A stretch of 64,000 bases of DNA from Nocardioides rubriscoriae (lineage in GTDB: Bacteria; Actinomycetota; Actinomycetes; Propionibacteriales; Nocardioidaceae), in the NCBI RefSeq assembly GCF_008087085.1, contig NZ_VIYJ01000016.1, positions 1 through 64,000 on the forward strand. Direction: 5' to 3'. Below the pieces are notes generated by a model, which saw only the letters and a program-made list of their open reading frames with translations, was not told where the DNA came from and did no database searches. The position numbers were made by a program, and so were the translations under genes. Position 1 is the stretch's first letter; each line of letters opens with the position of its first letter. This document shows positions 1 to 7,794 of the stretch, piece after piece.

Positions 1-187
1 GGGCGGAACGACCCCGTGTCGCACCACGTGTGCTGACCGCAGCTCGACTGCCTTGGCGGCGCTCCGCCCGCACCCACAACAAACGCGGGTCCCCACCCCT
101 GCTTGTTCAGCAGGCTCCTAGGCCCGAGCCTCGAGACCCCATGAACCGCGCTTCCAGGGCATTGGTACGACATGGCAGGGTGCGGGC

Positions 188-601
188 ATGAGCTACGACC
201 TCGCGGTCTGGGACGGGCCGAGACCCGAGTCGGACGCCGCCGCTGCGGAGACCTACGAGCTGGTCATGAGCCGGTTCGAGTCCGAGGACAATCCCGCCGA
301 ACCGACGCCGCGCATCCGCGCCTACGTCGAGGCCCTGCTGTCCCGCTGGCCCGACCTTGACGCTGACGCCGGTGAGGAGTCGCCCTGGGCGGACTGCCCT
401 CTCATGAGTAACGCCGACGGGGATGCCGTCTACTTCTCGATGGTGTGGACCCGGGCCGAAGAGGACTCGGAGTTCGCCGCGGAGGTGGCGGCCCAGCACG
501 GCCTGGTCTGCTTCGATCCGCAGGCTGAGTCGCTGCGGCCTCCGGTCGGCTCGGCTGCCGGCGGGTCGTCGCGACGATGGTTCAGGCGGCGCCGGTCCTA
601 G
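188..601 (+). CDS. Conserved hypothetical protein (137 aa)
   Basis: Small soluble, acidic protein of unknown function beginning MSYDLAVWDGPRPESD and ending in a basic tail (SRRWFRRRRS). The opening resembles a family of short actinobacterial hypothetical proteins that start MSYDLxVWxG; this is recalled, not searched. No signal peptide, membrane segment or catalytic motif is visible. The ATG at 188 is the first in frame and follows a G-rich stretch (GGGTGCGGGC). It stands alone ahead of the HNH gene and has typical high-GC codon use. Existence is fairly sure; function is unknown. Confidence 0.7.
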   Translation: MSYDLAVWDGPRPESDAAAAETYELVMSRFESEDNPAEPTPRIRAYVEALLSRWPDLDADAGEESPWADCPLMSNADGDAVYFSMVWTRAEEDSEFAAEVAAQHGLVCFDPQAESLRPPVGSAAGGSSRRWFRRRRS

Positions 602-652
602 GACCGGGTGTTCGCTCGTGGCTCGTCTCCCGGCCCTCGCTGAGCCGCGTGG

Positions 653-722
653 CTGTGGAATCAACCAGGAGTCGTCCACAGTCCCGGGTGACCGTCGCGT
701 TGTCCACAACCCCTGTGGTTGA
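653..722. promoter_or_regulatory. Cluster of DnaA-box-like words upstream of the HNH gene
   Basis: TTGTCCACA at 700-708 is an exact match to the actinobacterial DnaA-box consensus. TCGTCCACA at 672-680 differs at one base. Weaker related words lie on the other strand at 653-661 (CTGTGGAAT) and 714-722 (TGTGGTTGA). CCACAACCCCTGTGG also forms an imperfect hairpin. All lie within 120 bp of the DUF222-HNH start. The words are seen directly; DnaA binding is inference, and they could instead belong to the HNH gene's own promoter or repeat. Confidence 0.4.
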
Positions 723-770
723 GCGGGAAACTCGATCTGGACTGTCGGTGGTGGGTGCTGGAATGGACCC

Positions 771-2015
771 ATGGCCGAGCGCACCGACACCACCACGACG
801 CACCGATCGGGTCACCCGATCGAGGCGCTGCTGTGCTCGGTGCTCGACGACCTGAAGGGCCTGGCTGACGTCCCGACCTGGTCGATGGACGCCGAGACCA
901 CCACCCGGGTGGTCGCGTTGGCGGCGAGGGTCGCGGCCGGGGTCGCGGAGGTCGAGGCCCGCGCGATCAGCCAGGCTTCGGTCCTGGACCTGGCCGGTGC
1001 TGCGCAGTGTCGCGACACCGCGCGGTGGGTCCAACGCACCACCGGGGTCACCCGGCGCACCGCCCGGGGCAAGGTCCGGCTCGCCGAGGCGTGCGCGGAT
1101 CTCGAGCCCACCCGGGCGGCGACCGCACGCGGTGAGATCCACGCCGAGCAGGCCCAGGCGATCGCCGACCAGGTCGGGTTGCTCGACGCCGAACGCGTCA
1201 GCCCCCATGACCAGGCCCGGGCGGAGGCGTTCCTGCTCAACGAAGCGACCGGCGGCTGTGACGCCGACGCCCTGGTCGGCCTGGGCCAGGCGATCTGGGA
1301 ACGCCTGGACCCCACCGGCTACGAGGCCCGCGAGGCCAAGGCCCTGGAGGACCAGGAAGCCCGGGCCCGCGCCAAGACCAAGCTGTCGATGGCCAACGCC
1401 AGTGACGGCCTGACCCACGGCCGGTTCACCATCCCCACCGCCATCGCCGACGCGTTCCGCAAACAGCTCCACGCACTGGCCGCCCCGAAACACGTACGCG
1501 CAGCACAGGGGGCCGGCTCCTACGACTGGAAGACCCCGTCGGCTGAGCGGATGGGCCACGCGTTCATCGAATGGATCGGTGGCTACGACCCGTCACGTTT
1601 GCCGAAGGTTGGGGGCCTGTCAGCGACCGTCGTCGTCATCGGCGACTACGAGATCCTCCAGGGCAAGGTCAAGGCCGCGACCCTGGAGACCGGCACCAGG
1701 ATCAGCCACACCGAGTTCCTCCGCATGGCCTGCGGTGCCGGGATCATCCCGGCCTGGATGAACGCCAACGGTGAGGTCCTCGCCCTGGGCCGCACCTGCC
1801 GGTTCCACACCCCGGCCCAACGGTTGGCCGCGATCATCGAGCAACGACATTGCCAACACCACTCAGGTTGCAACGTGCCTGGCTACCTGTGCCACGCCCA
1901 CCACGTCATCCCCTGGGCCCAAGGCGGCGGCACCGACCTGCGCACCACCCAGCTGCTGTGCCCCTACCACCACGCCCGCGCCCACGACCCCAGCACCGAC
2001 CCCATGCGCACCTGA
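771..2015 (+). CDS. DUF222 / 13E12-type HNH endonuclease domain protein
   Basis: A 414-aa protein with the usual DUF222-HNH layout. A helical Ala/Arg/Glu-rich DUF222 region covers about residues 30-300 and includes RWVQRTTGVTRRTARGKVRL. A C-terminal HNH module near 370-410 contains CHAHHVIPWAQGGGTDL followed by LLCPYHHARAH. These genes are multicopy in Nocardioides, Mycobacterium and relatives, behave like mobile or repetitive genes, and have no settled role. The position after TDL that is normally Asn (DLxN) reads Thr-Thr here, so the nuclease centre may be altered. DnaA-box-like words lie just upstream and a repeat-rich region downstream, consistent with a mobile or recombinogenic locus. 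Confidence 0.88.
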   Translation: MAERTDTTTTHRSGHPIEALLCSVLDDLKGLADVPTWSMDAETTTRVVALAARVAAGVAEVEARAISQASVLDLAGAAQCRDTARWVQRTTGVTRRTARGKVRLAEACADLEPTRAATARGEIHAEQAQAIADQVGLLDAERVSPHDQARAEAFLLNEATGGCDADALVGLGQAIWERLDPTGYEAREAKALEDQEARARAKTKLSMANASDGLTHGRFTIPTAIADAFRKQLHALAAPKHVRAAQGAGSYDWKTPSAERMGHAFIEWIGGYDPSRLPKVGGLSATVVVIGDYEILQGKVKAATLETGTRISHTEFLRMACGAGIIPAWMNANGEVLALGRTCRFHTPAQRLAAIIEQRHCQHHSGCNVPGYLCHAHHVIPWAQGGGTDLRTTQLLCPYHHARAHDPSTDPMRT

Positions 2016-2224
2016 CGGTTCTGAATGAGTCGAGGGTGATCCGCCCGACTTTGCCGACGGTCGGGCGACTGCCTTCACGGTGGTCGAGGTGCGAGGGCCG
2101 CTGGGCCCGAGCCTCGAGGCCTGGTGAGTGACGCTGCCCACCGGTGTCGGACGGTGGAGGAATGTCGGGGTGTGGCGTCGAGGATCCTCCGCTGACGACG
2201 TGAGCCCAGGCTCGAGAGGTCAGC

Positions 2225-2263
2225 ACCGAAGGTTCGTGCCACCAGGTGGCACGAACCTTCGGT
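2225..2263. repeat. Near-perfect palindrome, 19-bp arms, 1-nt spacer
   Basis: ACCGAAGGTTCGTGCCACC at 2225-2243 is the exact reverse complement of 2245-2263, with only one base between the arms. In RNA it would fold to a long stem with a minimal loop. It lies 210 bp past the HNH stop with no T-tract, so it could be a terminator, a protein-binding palindrome or a mobile-element end. Confidence 0.85.
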
Positions 2264-2450
2264 CGTGTTCAGGTACTCGTCCGCCCGACGCCGTCGCCGT
2301 TCGGATCAGGATCAGGCGAGGATCGCGTGCACCAGGTTCACGCGAACCTCGCCTGATGCGTCGCAGGTCAAGCCGCCGGCACGTGCCGCCCAACGTTCCC
2401 TCGTGGCTCGCTCACCGCCGCGCCGCCAAGCTCTGCGACCTGGCACCCGA

Positions 2451-2510
2451 GCGGTGTGTGAGCCACCTTGGGCACCAGGCGCGGCATGGAAAGAGTGGCT
2501 CACTCACCGC
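2451..2510. repeat. REP-like palindromic element, copy 1
   Basis: Imperfect inverted repeat: left arm GCGGTGTGTGAGCCACCTT (2451-2469), right arm AGAGTGGCTCACTCACCGC (2492-2510), 22-nt centre. Its reverse complement aligns closely with 22610-22670, centre included (CATGCC..GCCTG), and the likeness runs some 15-20 bp beyond one arm. Two diverged copies 20 kb apart, both non-coding, indicate a dispersed element family. Confidence 0.8.
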
Positions 2511-2814
2511 CCGCACCTGCCGACAGCGGATCCGCCCGACTCTGCCGCCCAGCGTGCTCCGCCCGACCATCCGCGTGAGGTGGCTCGCGTCAAGCGTTGT
2601 CGTCGTTTCCCCGCATGGCGGTGGTGGACCCTGGTGGCTCGGCAGCGTGTGACCGGTTGTGGTGACGACGGCCGGGGGCGCCTCGCGCGACCGGTGTCAG
2701 GCGGCCCAGGCCCTCGCACCGAAGGGTCCGCCGCGCCCGGCCAGGCGCGTTCCTGTTGGGGTCACCACTCGAGACACTGTGAGCGTGCGATGCCGTGTGG
2801 GCTCGGCGCCGCGA

Positions 2815-3669
2815 CTAGCGTCGCGACCCGGCAAGGCTGCCGATGACCTCGGTCAGGTCTGGGTCGACCACGATGCAGGTGACCTCCCTGTCCCCCAGGC
2901 GCCAGGTGTCGCTCGATGGATAGAGGAAGACGATCTCCAGTTGCGAGCGTTGATAGGACCGGCCGACGAAGGTCCGGAACTTCGAGACGCATTCCTTCAG
3001 GCGCTCCTGCACAGCCGCGTCTCCTGGGTAACTGTCCGACTCGATGTCGAACAGGTGGAAGACCTCGGCCTGGTGGGCACGACCACAAGGGACGACGTCA
3101 GCCGTGAGCGCCGCCTCACCCGCGATGCCGTCCTCGGGCAGAGCCTCGAGGCCACCGCCGTTGAAGCAATCGCCTGCGCGTAGGCGATCGAGCGTGACCG
3201 TACCGCCTTCGACGACTCGACCAGACGAGTCCCGCTCGCTGGCATCGAAACCGTTGAAGAACACGATGACGACGTAGACGGCGTTGGCTGCCAGCACCAA
3301 GCCCGTGATCGCCAGCGCCGCAATCGCCTTGCGTCTGCCGTAGTTGATGCGGTGGCGATGGCTGCGCACCAACACCGCGATGGCGAGGCCAGCACCGACC
3401 AGGAACCCGAACGGGACGCACAACAAGAGCGAGAGCCCCAGCGCCCACCGTGCCATCGTCTGCGAGCCACGCGGAGCATGCCCGCGCCCCAGCTGCTCGT
3501 CGGGGTAGTAGGCGGTGTGGGCCGCTGGCTGACCCATGGCCCGTGCCGGCCACTGCTCGACCGCCGAGGCACCGGTGCGCTGGGGCAGCTCGTGTGCCGG
3601 CTCGGGCACGACGGGCGGTCCTGGGGGGACGAGACGTTCGAGCGGATCGGGCTCCTGGTTCACGACCAT
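2815..3669 (-). CDS. Two-TM membrane protein with septum-formation-type domain
   Basis: 284 aa from the ATG at 3669; a longer upstream start is possible. The N-terminal ~70 residues are Pro-rich and cytosolic. Two hydrophobic helices follow (about 73-101 and 113-138) in the style of DUF4190. An outward-facing C-terminal domain (about 158-275) contains GDCF, VPCGRAHQAEVF and a YPSSDTWRLGDREVTC segment. Paired Cys in GDCF...PCxxxHxxEVF are the signature of the actinobacterial septum-formation (Septum_form) family, whose members are often fused to DUF4190 segments. The role is unproven. Upstream lies a five-copy octamer repeat. Confidence 0.8.
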   Translation of the reverse strand: MVVNQEPDPLERLVPPGPPVVPEPAHELPQRTGASAVEQWPARAMGQPAAHTAYYPDEQLGRGHAPRGSQTMARWALGLSLLLCVPFGFLVGAGLAIAVLVRSHRHRINYGRRKAIAALAITGLVLAANAVYVVIVFFNGFDASERDSSGRVVEGGTVTLDRLRAGDCFNGGGLEALPEDGIAGEAALTADVVPCGRAHQAEVFHLFDIESDSYPGDAAVQERLKECVSKFRTFVGRSYQRSQLEIVFLYPSSDTWRLGDREVTCIVVDPDLTEVIGSLAGSRR

Positions 3670-3741
3670 CCAGACGACGTGCGGCGGGCCTGACGCCCTT
3701 GGCAGGAGGAGTGTAAACGGCCGGACCCGCCCGACCATGAA

Positions 3742-3781
3742 GCCGTGACGCCGTGACGCCGTGACGCCGTGACGCCGTGAC
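3742..3781. repeat. Five perfect tandem copies of GCCGTGAC
   Basis: Five uninterrupted 8-bp units (GCCGTGAC) run from 3742 to 3781, about 70 bp upstream of the septum-formation-type gene as read on the minus strand. An 8-mer repeat would change upstream spacing, or the frame of any longer N-terminus, if copy number varied. Confidence 0.95.
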
Positions 3782-3963
3782 GTCCCAGTTCACGTGCCTT
3801 TCGCGACCCCCCCGCCAGTCGGTGAGACCGCCGATGAGGAGGCTCCGGACCAGCGGGACCTCAGTCGACGTGCACGGTGGTCACGAGCCGCTCGAAAGCC
3901 GGGTCGAGGACCTCGCAGGGCGAGACGGCGTCCTTGGTGCCCCCCAGCGCCCCGACCCGGCCG

Positions 3964-4842
3964 TCAGGACCCGGCTCTGGTCCGGACCACGTCCTCACCC
4001 TGGACGCCGGCCAGCAGCGCCAGCCGGAACCGGCTCTCGTCGTCGGAGCCGGGTACGGCGGTCATCACCACGATCTTGAGGTCGGCCTCGCCGTCGGTGA
4101 GGGTGTCGCAGTCGACCGTCACGGGTCCGACGGCGGGGTGGTGGACCACCTTGCGGTCCTCGCGGTGGGCGCTGACGGTGCCGTCGGCCCACAGCTCGGC
4201 GAAGCGGGCGTTGCCGTCGAGCAGGCGGGTGACCAGGGCGGCCAGTCGGGGGTCGTGGGGGAAGCGGCCGGTCGCGCGGCGCAGGTCGGAGGCGACCGCG
4301 GCCTCGGTGTGGGCCTGGTCGTGCACGACGACGGGCCACTGGGCCACGGTGGCGGGGTCGCCGGCGACAGGAAAGACGCAGCGCGCGAAGTTGCGCACGG
4401 CGACCGGCACGGTGGCGGGGTCGCCGAGGAGGGCGGCCCAGCCGCTGTTCCACCAGACCAGCTGCCAGTCGGCGGCGAACACGGCGACCGCTGCGTCGTC
4501 CAGGCGTGACAGCACCCGGTGGACGCTCGGGGTCAGGTGCTCGGAGACCAGGCCGCTGCTGGGGGGCGCGAGCGAGGCCAGGCGGAACAGGTGGTCGCGC
4601 TCGTCGGTGCTCAGCTGCAGGGCCCGCGCGAGCGCGGCGACGACCTGGGCCGACGGGGTGGTGGCCCGACCCTGCTCGAGGCGCACGACGTAGTCGACCG
4701 AGACGCCCGCCAGCTCGGCCAGCTCCTCGCGGCGCAGCCCCGTCGTACGCCGCCCGCGCCGCGCCGGTAGCCCCGCGGCGGCGGGCGGCAACCGGTCGCG
4801 CCACGCGCGGATGGTGGAGCCCAGGTCGGTCGCGGTCGTCAC
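3964..4842 (-). CDS. XRE-family regulator with MmyB-like ligand-binding domain
   Basis: 292 aa from GTG 4842. An N-terminal helix-turn-helix (about 30-95) contains RRTTGLRREELAELAGVS and DYVVRLEQGRATTPS, followed by an MmyB-type PAS-like sensor domain (about 110-275) with VHRVLSRLDDAAVAVFAADW and DWQLVWWNSGWAALLGDP. The RTTGLRREELA-LAGVSxxYxxRLEQGR signature is diagnostic. It is divergent from an SDR gene 112 bp away. That pairing is common in actinobacteria, where the regulator is thought to repress the oxidoreductase until a fatty-acid-like ligand binds. The GTG was chosen because residues upstream do not look coding. Confidence 0.88.
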   Translation of the reverse strand: MTTATDLGSTIRAWRDRLPPAAAGLPARRGRRTTGLRREELAELAGVSVDYVVRLEQGRATTPSAQVVAALARALQLSTDERDHLFRLASLAPPSSGLVSEHLTPSVHRVLSRLDDAAVAVFAADWQLVWWNSGWAALLGDPATVPVAVRNFARCVFPVAGDPATVAQWPVVVHDQAHTEAAVASDLRRATGRFPHDPRLAALVTRLLDGNARFAELWADGTVSAHREDRKVVHHPAVGPVTVDCDTLTDGEADLKIVVMTAVPGSDDESRFRLALLAGVQGEDVVRTRAGS

Positions 4843-4954
4843 CGCTCGATCATGCCCCGCGACCGCAGGTCGTGGCAGCGCCGTGGGTGGTACGGCGGCT
4901 CCTACCGTCGCGACGTCCCTGGTGGCCGGCCCGTGGTCCCCGCAGGATCGAGCC

Positions 4955-5680
4955 ATGACCACCACCTTCATCACCGGGGCCAACAAGGGCCTCGGCCTCG
5001 AGACCGCCCGCCGCCTCGTCGAGCTCGGCCACACCGTCGTCCTGGGCGCCCGCGACCCTGCACGCGGCGCCGCCGCGGCCGAGCGTCTCGGCGTCCGCTT
5101 CGTGCAGATCGACGTCACCGACGACGACTCCGTGCGCGCCGCGGCCGCCGACGTCGCGGCCCACGAGGGCCACGTCGACGTGCTCGTCAACAACGCCGGC
5201 ATCCTCGGCACCCACGTCGACCCGGCCTCGCTGAGCGGGGCCGACGTCCTCGAGGTGCTCGACGTCAACGTGGCCGGCGTCGTCCGCACCACCACCGCGT
5301 TCCTCCCGCTCCTGCGGCGCTCCGCCGACCCCGTCATCGTCAACGTCAGCAGCGGCATGGGGTCCCTCGAGCACACGCACGACCCGTCGCGGCCCGAGTC
5401 GCAGGTCGTCGCGCCGGCCTACACGGCCTCGAAGGCCGCGCTCACCATGCTCACCACGCAGTACGCCAAGGCACTGCCCGACATCCGGGTCAACGCCGCC
5501 GACCCCGGCTACACCGCGACCGACCTCAACGCCCACTCCGGCCCGCAGACGGTCACCGAGGGGACCGACGCCGTCGTCGCCCTCGCCACCGAGGGGCCGG
5601 GCCGGGGCTCCGGACGTTTCGTCGACCGGCACGGTGAGACGTCGTGGGCTCAGACCACCGTGTCGTCGACGATCACGTAG
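4955..5680 (+). CDS. Short-chain dehydrogenase/reductase (SDR)
   Basis: 241 aa, classical SDR. It shows TGANKGLG (cofactor glycine-rich motif), NNAG, a catalytic Ser in NVSSGMGSL, and YTASK carrying the catalytic Tyr and Lys. ATG 4955 follows AGGATCG. The substrate cannot be read from sequence; the divergent MmyB-type regulator suggests inducible control by a small lipophilic ligand. Its last 31 bp overlap the 3' end of the convergent kinase gene, so both C-termini are encoded on opposite strands of the same DNA. Confidence 0.9.
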   Translation: MTTTFITGANKGLGLETARRLVELGHTVVLGARDPARGAAAAERLGVRFVQIDVTDDDSVRAAAADVAAHEGHVDVLVNNAGILGTHVDPASLSGADVLEVLDVNVAGVVRTTTAFLPLLRRSADPVIVNVSSGMGSLEHTHDPSRPESQVVAPAYTASKAALTMLTTQYAKALPDIRVNAADPGYTATDLNAHSGPQTVTEGTDAVVALATEGPGRGSGRFVDRHGETSWAQTTVSSTIT

Positions 5681-7113
5681 CCGTCGTCGGTCGGCTCCAG
5701 GTAGAGCCGTCGGGTCTCGTCGTCGGTCCCGCCGTCGCTGGTCGTGTAGGTCAGGCTGACGTCGACGGTGGTGTCGTCGACCGCGGTGACGTCGCGGACG
5801 TCGACGGCCTCGATGGTGCGCCAGAACCCGTCGTACTGCGCGTAGCTGGAGCCGTACGACGGCGACAGCAGCGCGTAGGCCGCCTCGGTGTCGCCGGGCA
5901 GCAGGCCGTAGTACTCCTCGCCGAACGCCTCGACGTCACCGGTCGGCGCCGGGGAGTCGGCCTCGCTCTCGCCCTCGGTCTCGGCCGGGGGTGAGGGCGC
6001 CACCGGGACGGATGCCGACGGGGCCGGCTCGGACGAAGTCTCCGGGGCTTGCGCCGCGGCCGGGGTCCGGGTCTTGCGCGGGGTGTCGGTGCGACCCGCG
6101 GCCGGCACCCGGTCACGGGTGTCGTCACCGCCCTGCAGCAGCAGCGCCCCCGCGCCCACGAGCAGCGCGAGCAGCAGGACCGCAGCCACGGGGAGCAGCC
6201 AGCCACGGCGACGGTCGTCGCCGGTCGCGGGGGTCACGGAAGTCGCGGGGGTCTTTGGAGTGATGGCTGTCGTGCGGGCCGCGGGGGGCGGGGCCACCAC
6301 CTCGACCGCCGCCTGGTCCTGGATGCGCCGCAGCACGTGGGCGGCGTCGGCCATCGACCACCGGGCGACCGGGTCGCGGTCCATCATCCGGTTGATGGCC
6401 TCGGTCAGGACGCCGGCCCGGCGGGGGAGCGGGGCCGAGCGGGTGGCGATGGTCGTGAGCAGCGCGAGGGCGTTGCCCTGCTCGGGGTACGGCGGGTGCC
6501 CCTCGACGGCGGCGTACAGCGTGGCGCCGAGGGCCCACACGTCGGCGGCCAGGCCCGGCTCCTCGCCCCGGGCGATCTCGGGCGCGAAGTAGGCGGGGGT
6601 GCCGGTCAGCAGCCCGGTCGACGTGAGCTGCGCGTCGCCGTGGGTGCGGGAGATGCCGAAGTCCATGATCTTCACGTGGTCGTCGGCGGTCACCAGGATG
6701 TTGCCGGGCTTGACGTCGCGGTGCACGGTGCCGCGGGAGTGGGCCGCCGCCAGTCCGTCGGCGGCCTGCGCGCCGAGGCGGGCCGCGCGCTCGGGGCTGA
6801 GCGGGCCCTCGTCGGCCAGCACCTCCGCGAGCGTGCGGGACTCGACGTACTCCATGACCAGCCAGTTGTGGTCACCGTCCTCGACGGCGTCGTAGACCGA
6901 CACGACGTGCGGGTGGTTGAGCGCGGCCGACGAGCGGGCCTCTCGCAGCGCCCGGTCGACGTCGGACGTCGACTCGCCCGGCAGGTGCCCGACCTGCTTG
7001 ACCGCCACCCGGCGGCCCAGCACCTCGTCGCGGCACAGGTAGACCGACCCCATGCCGCCGTGGCCGATGACCCGCTCGACCGTGTAGCGGCCGGCGATCG
7101 TCGTCGCGGTCAT
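5650..7113 (-). CDS. Membrane-anchored Ser/Thr protein kinase (PknB-like)
   Basis: 487 aa. The kinase domain (about 10-265) has the P-loop GHGGMGSV, Lys39 in VAVKQ, the catalytic loop HRDVKPGN (131-138), DFG (151-153) and GTPAYFAPE. A Pro/Ala-rich linker leads to a single TM helix (about 304-327). An outward Pro/Ser/Glu-rich stretch follows, then a compact C-terminal domain ending in TTSDGGTDDETRRLYLEPTD, which looks like a SnoaL/DUF4878-like sensor fold rather than PASTA repeats. All catalytic residues are present. It lies 40 bp downstream of the hemerythrin gene and may be cotranscribed with it. Confidence 0.93.
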   Translation of the reverse strand: MTATTIAGRYTVERVIGHGGMGSVYLCRDEVLGRRVAVKQVGHLPGESTSDVDRALREARSSAALNHPHVVSVYDAVEDGDHNWLVMEYVESRTLAEVLADEGPLSPERAARLGAQAADGLAAAHSRGTVHRDVKPGNILVTADDHVKIMDFGISRTHGDAQLTSTGLLTGTPAYFAPEIARGEEPGLAADVWALGATLYAAVEGHPPYPEQGNALALLTTIATRSAPLPRRAGVLTEAINRMMDRDPVARWSMADAAHVLRRIQDQAAVEVVAPPPAARTTAITPKTPATSVTPATGDDRRRGWLLPVAAVLLLALLVGAGALLLQGGDDTRDRVPAAGRTDTPRKTRTPAAAQAPETSSEPAPSASVPVAPSPPAETEGESEADSPAPTGDVEAFGEEYYGLLPGDTEAAYALLSPSYGSSYAQYDGFWRTIEAVDVRDVTAVDDTTVDVSLTYTTSDGGTDDETRRLYLEPTDDGYVIVDDTVV

Positions 7114-7153
7114 GACGCCCTCCTCTCGTGCAGCCTCCGGTGCGCGACGAGGA

Positions 7154-7654
7154 CTACTTGATGACCGCGTCGATGGTCTTCTTCAGCGCGCCCGGCTGGG
7201 ACGGCTTGGTCGGCGCTGTGGCCCGGGCGTCGATCATCTCCTGACCGATCTGCTGCAGCACGGTGCGGCTCAGGCCCTCGCGCACCTGCGGGAACCACTG
7301 CTTCTCCTCCTCGTCGATGTGGTGCCGCACGTTCTCGATGAGGACCGTGGTCTTCGCGGTGAAGCGCTCCGCGTCGGGCTTCATGCCGACCAGCTCCATC
7401 ACCAGCACGTCGGCGACGTGGTGCTCCTCGTAGGACTCCAGGACGTCGTCCTCGAGGGCCGGGAGCAGCTCGCGGACCCGCGGGTACATCACCTCGTTCT
7501 CGAGGTAGGTGTGCACGGTGAGCAGCTCGACCATGCGGTCGACGAGCTGGCCCTTGCGCACGTGCGCGTCGGGTCCGAGCTTCTCGAAGTCCTGGAAGGT
7601 CTTGAGGATGGCCTTGTGGTCGTCCTTGAGCAGGACGATGGCGTCGGTGGACAT
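7154..7654 (-). CDS. Hemerythrin (HHE)-domain protein
   Basis: 166 aa. Iron-ligand motifs appear in order: DDHKAIL, HTYLENEVMYP, EEHHVADVLVMEL and VRHHIDEEEKQWFP, giving the His/Glu set of a four-helix di-iron HHE domain. A flexible Pro/Lys-rich C-terminus follows. ATG 7654 has a strong GGAGGG Shine-Dalgarno; upstream in-frame residues are not coding-like. Such proteins sense or buffer O2, NO or H2O2. The gene probably heads an operon with the Ser/Thr kinase (40-bp gap), a redox-sensor/kinase context worth noting. Confidence 0.92.
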   Translation of the reverse strand: MSTDAIVLLKDDHKAILKTFQDFEKLGPDAHVRKGQLVDRMVELLTVHTYLENEVMYPRVRELLPALEDDVLESYEEHHVADVLVMELVGMKPDAERFTAKTTVLIENVRHHIDEEEKQWFPQVREGLSRTVLQQIGQEMIDARATAPTKPSQPGALKKTIDAVIK

Positions 7655-7737
7655 GGGGGTCCCTCCGGTCGGGTCGAACGTTGACGGCGGACCCCCGACG
7701 CTAGGCGCGACCCCAGGCGGTTGATTCACCCGTAGAG

Positions 7738-7770
7738 ACCAGTGCAGGACCAGTGCAGGACCAGTGCAGG
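7738..7770. repeat. Three tandem copies of ACCAGTGCAGG
   Basis: Three exact 11-bp units, then a degenerate continuation (GTGCAGGAGGGCCGG) to about 7793, fill the gap between the aldo/keto reductase 3' end and the hemerythrin promoter. The 11-bp period is close to one helical turn. Probably slippage-derived spacer DNA. Confidence 0.85.
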
Positions 7771-7794
7771 AGGGCCGGTGCAGGAGGGCCGGCC

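Larger units (their letters stand above)
2016..2814. other. 800-bp non-coding, repeat-rich region
   Basis: I see no credible gene here; reading frames on both strands have atypical, Arg/Pro-rich composition. The stretch holds a perfect 19-bp inverted repeat (2225-2263), a REP-like hairpin (2451-2510) with a relative near 22.6 kb, and four copies of the word TCCGCCCGAC at 2040, 2280, 2531 and 2558. A sequence like one arm of the REP-like element (GTGGCTCGCTCACCGCCG) lies at 2403-2420, possibly a half element. It may be a decayed or recombinogenic spacer behind the HNH gene. Confidence 0.6.

Noticed and set aside
3863..3963. Minus-strand coding-like phrase after the XRE gene stop (KDAVSPCEVLDPAFERLV) as a frameshifted C-terminal extension
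   Set aside because: It is in a different frame from the regulator, and the regulator already has a complete MmyB-type domain; too short to assign.
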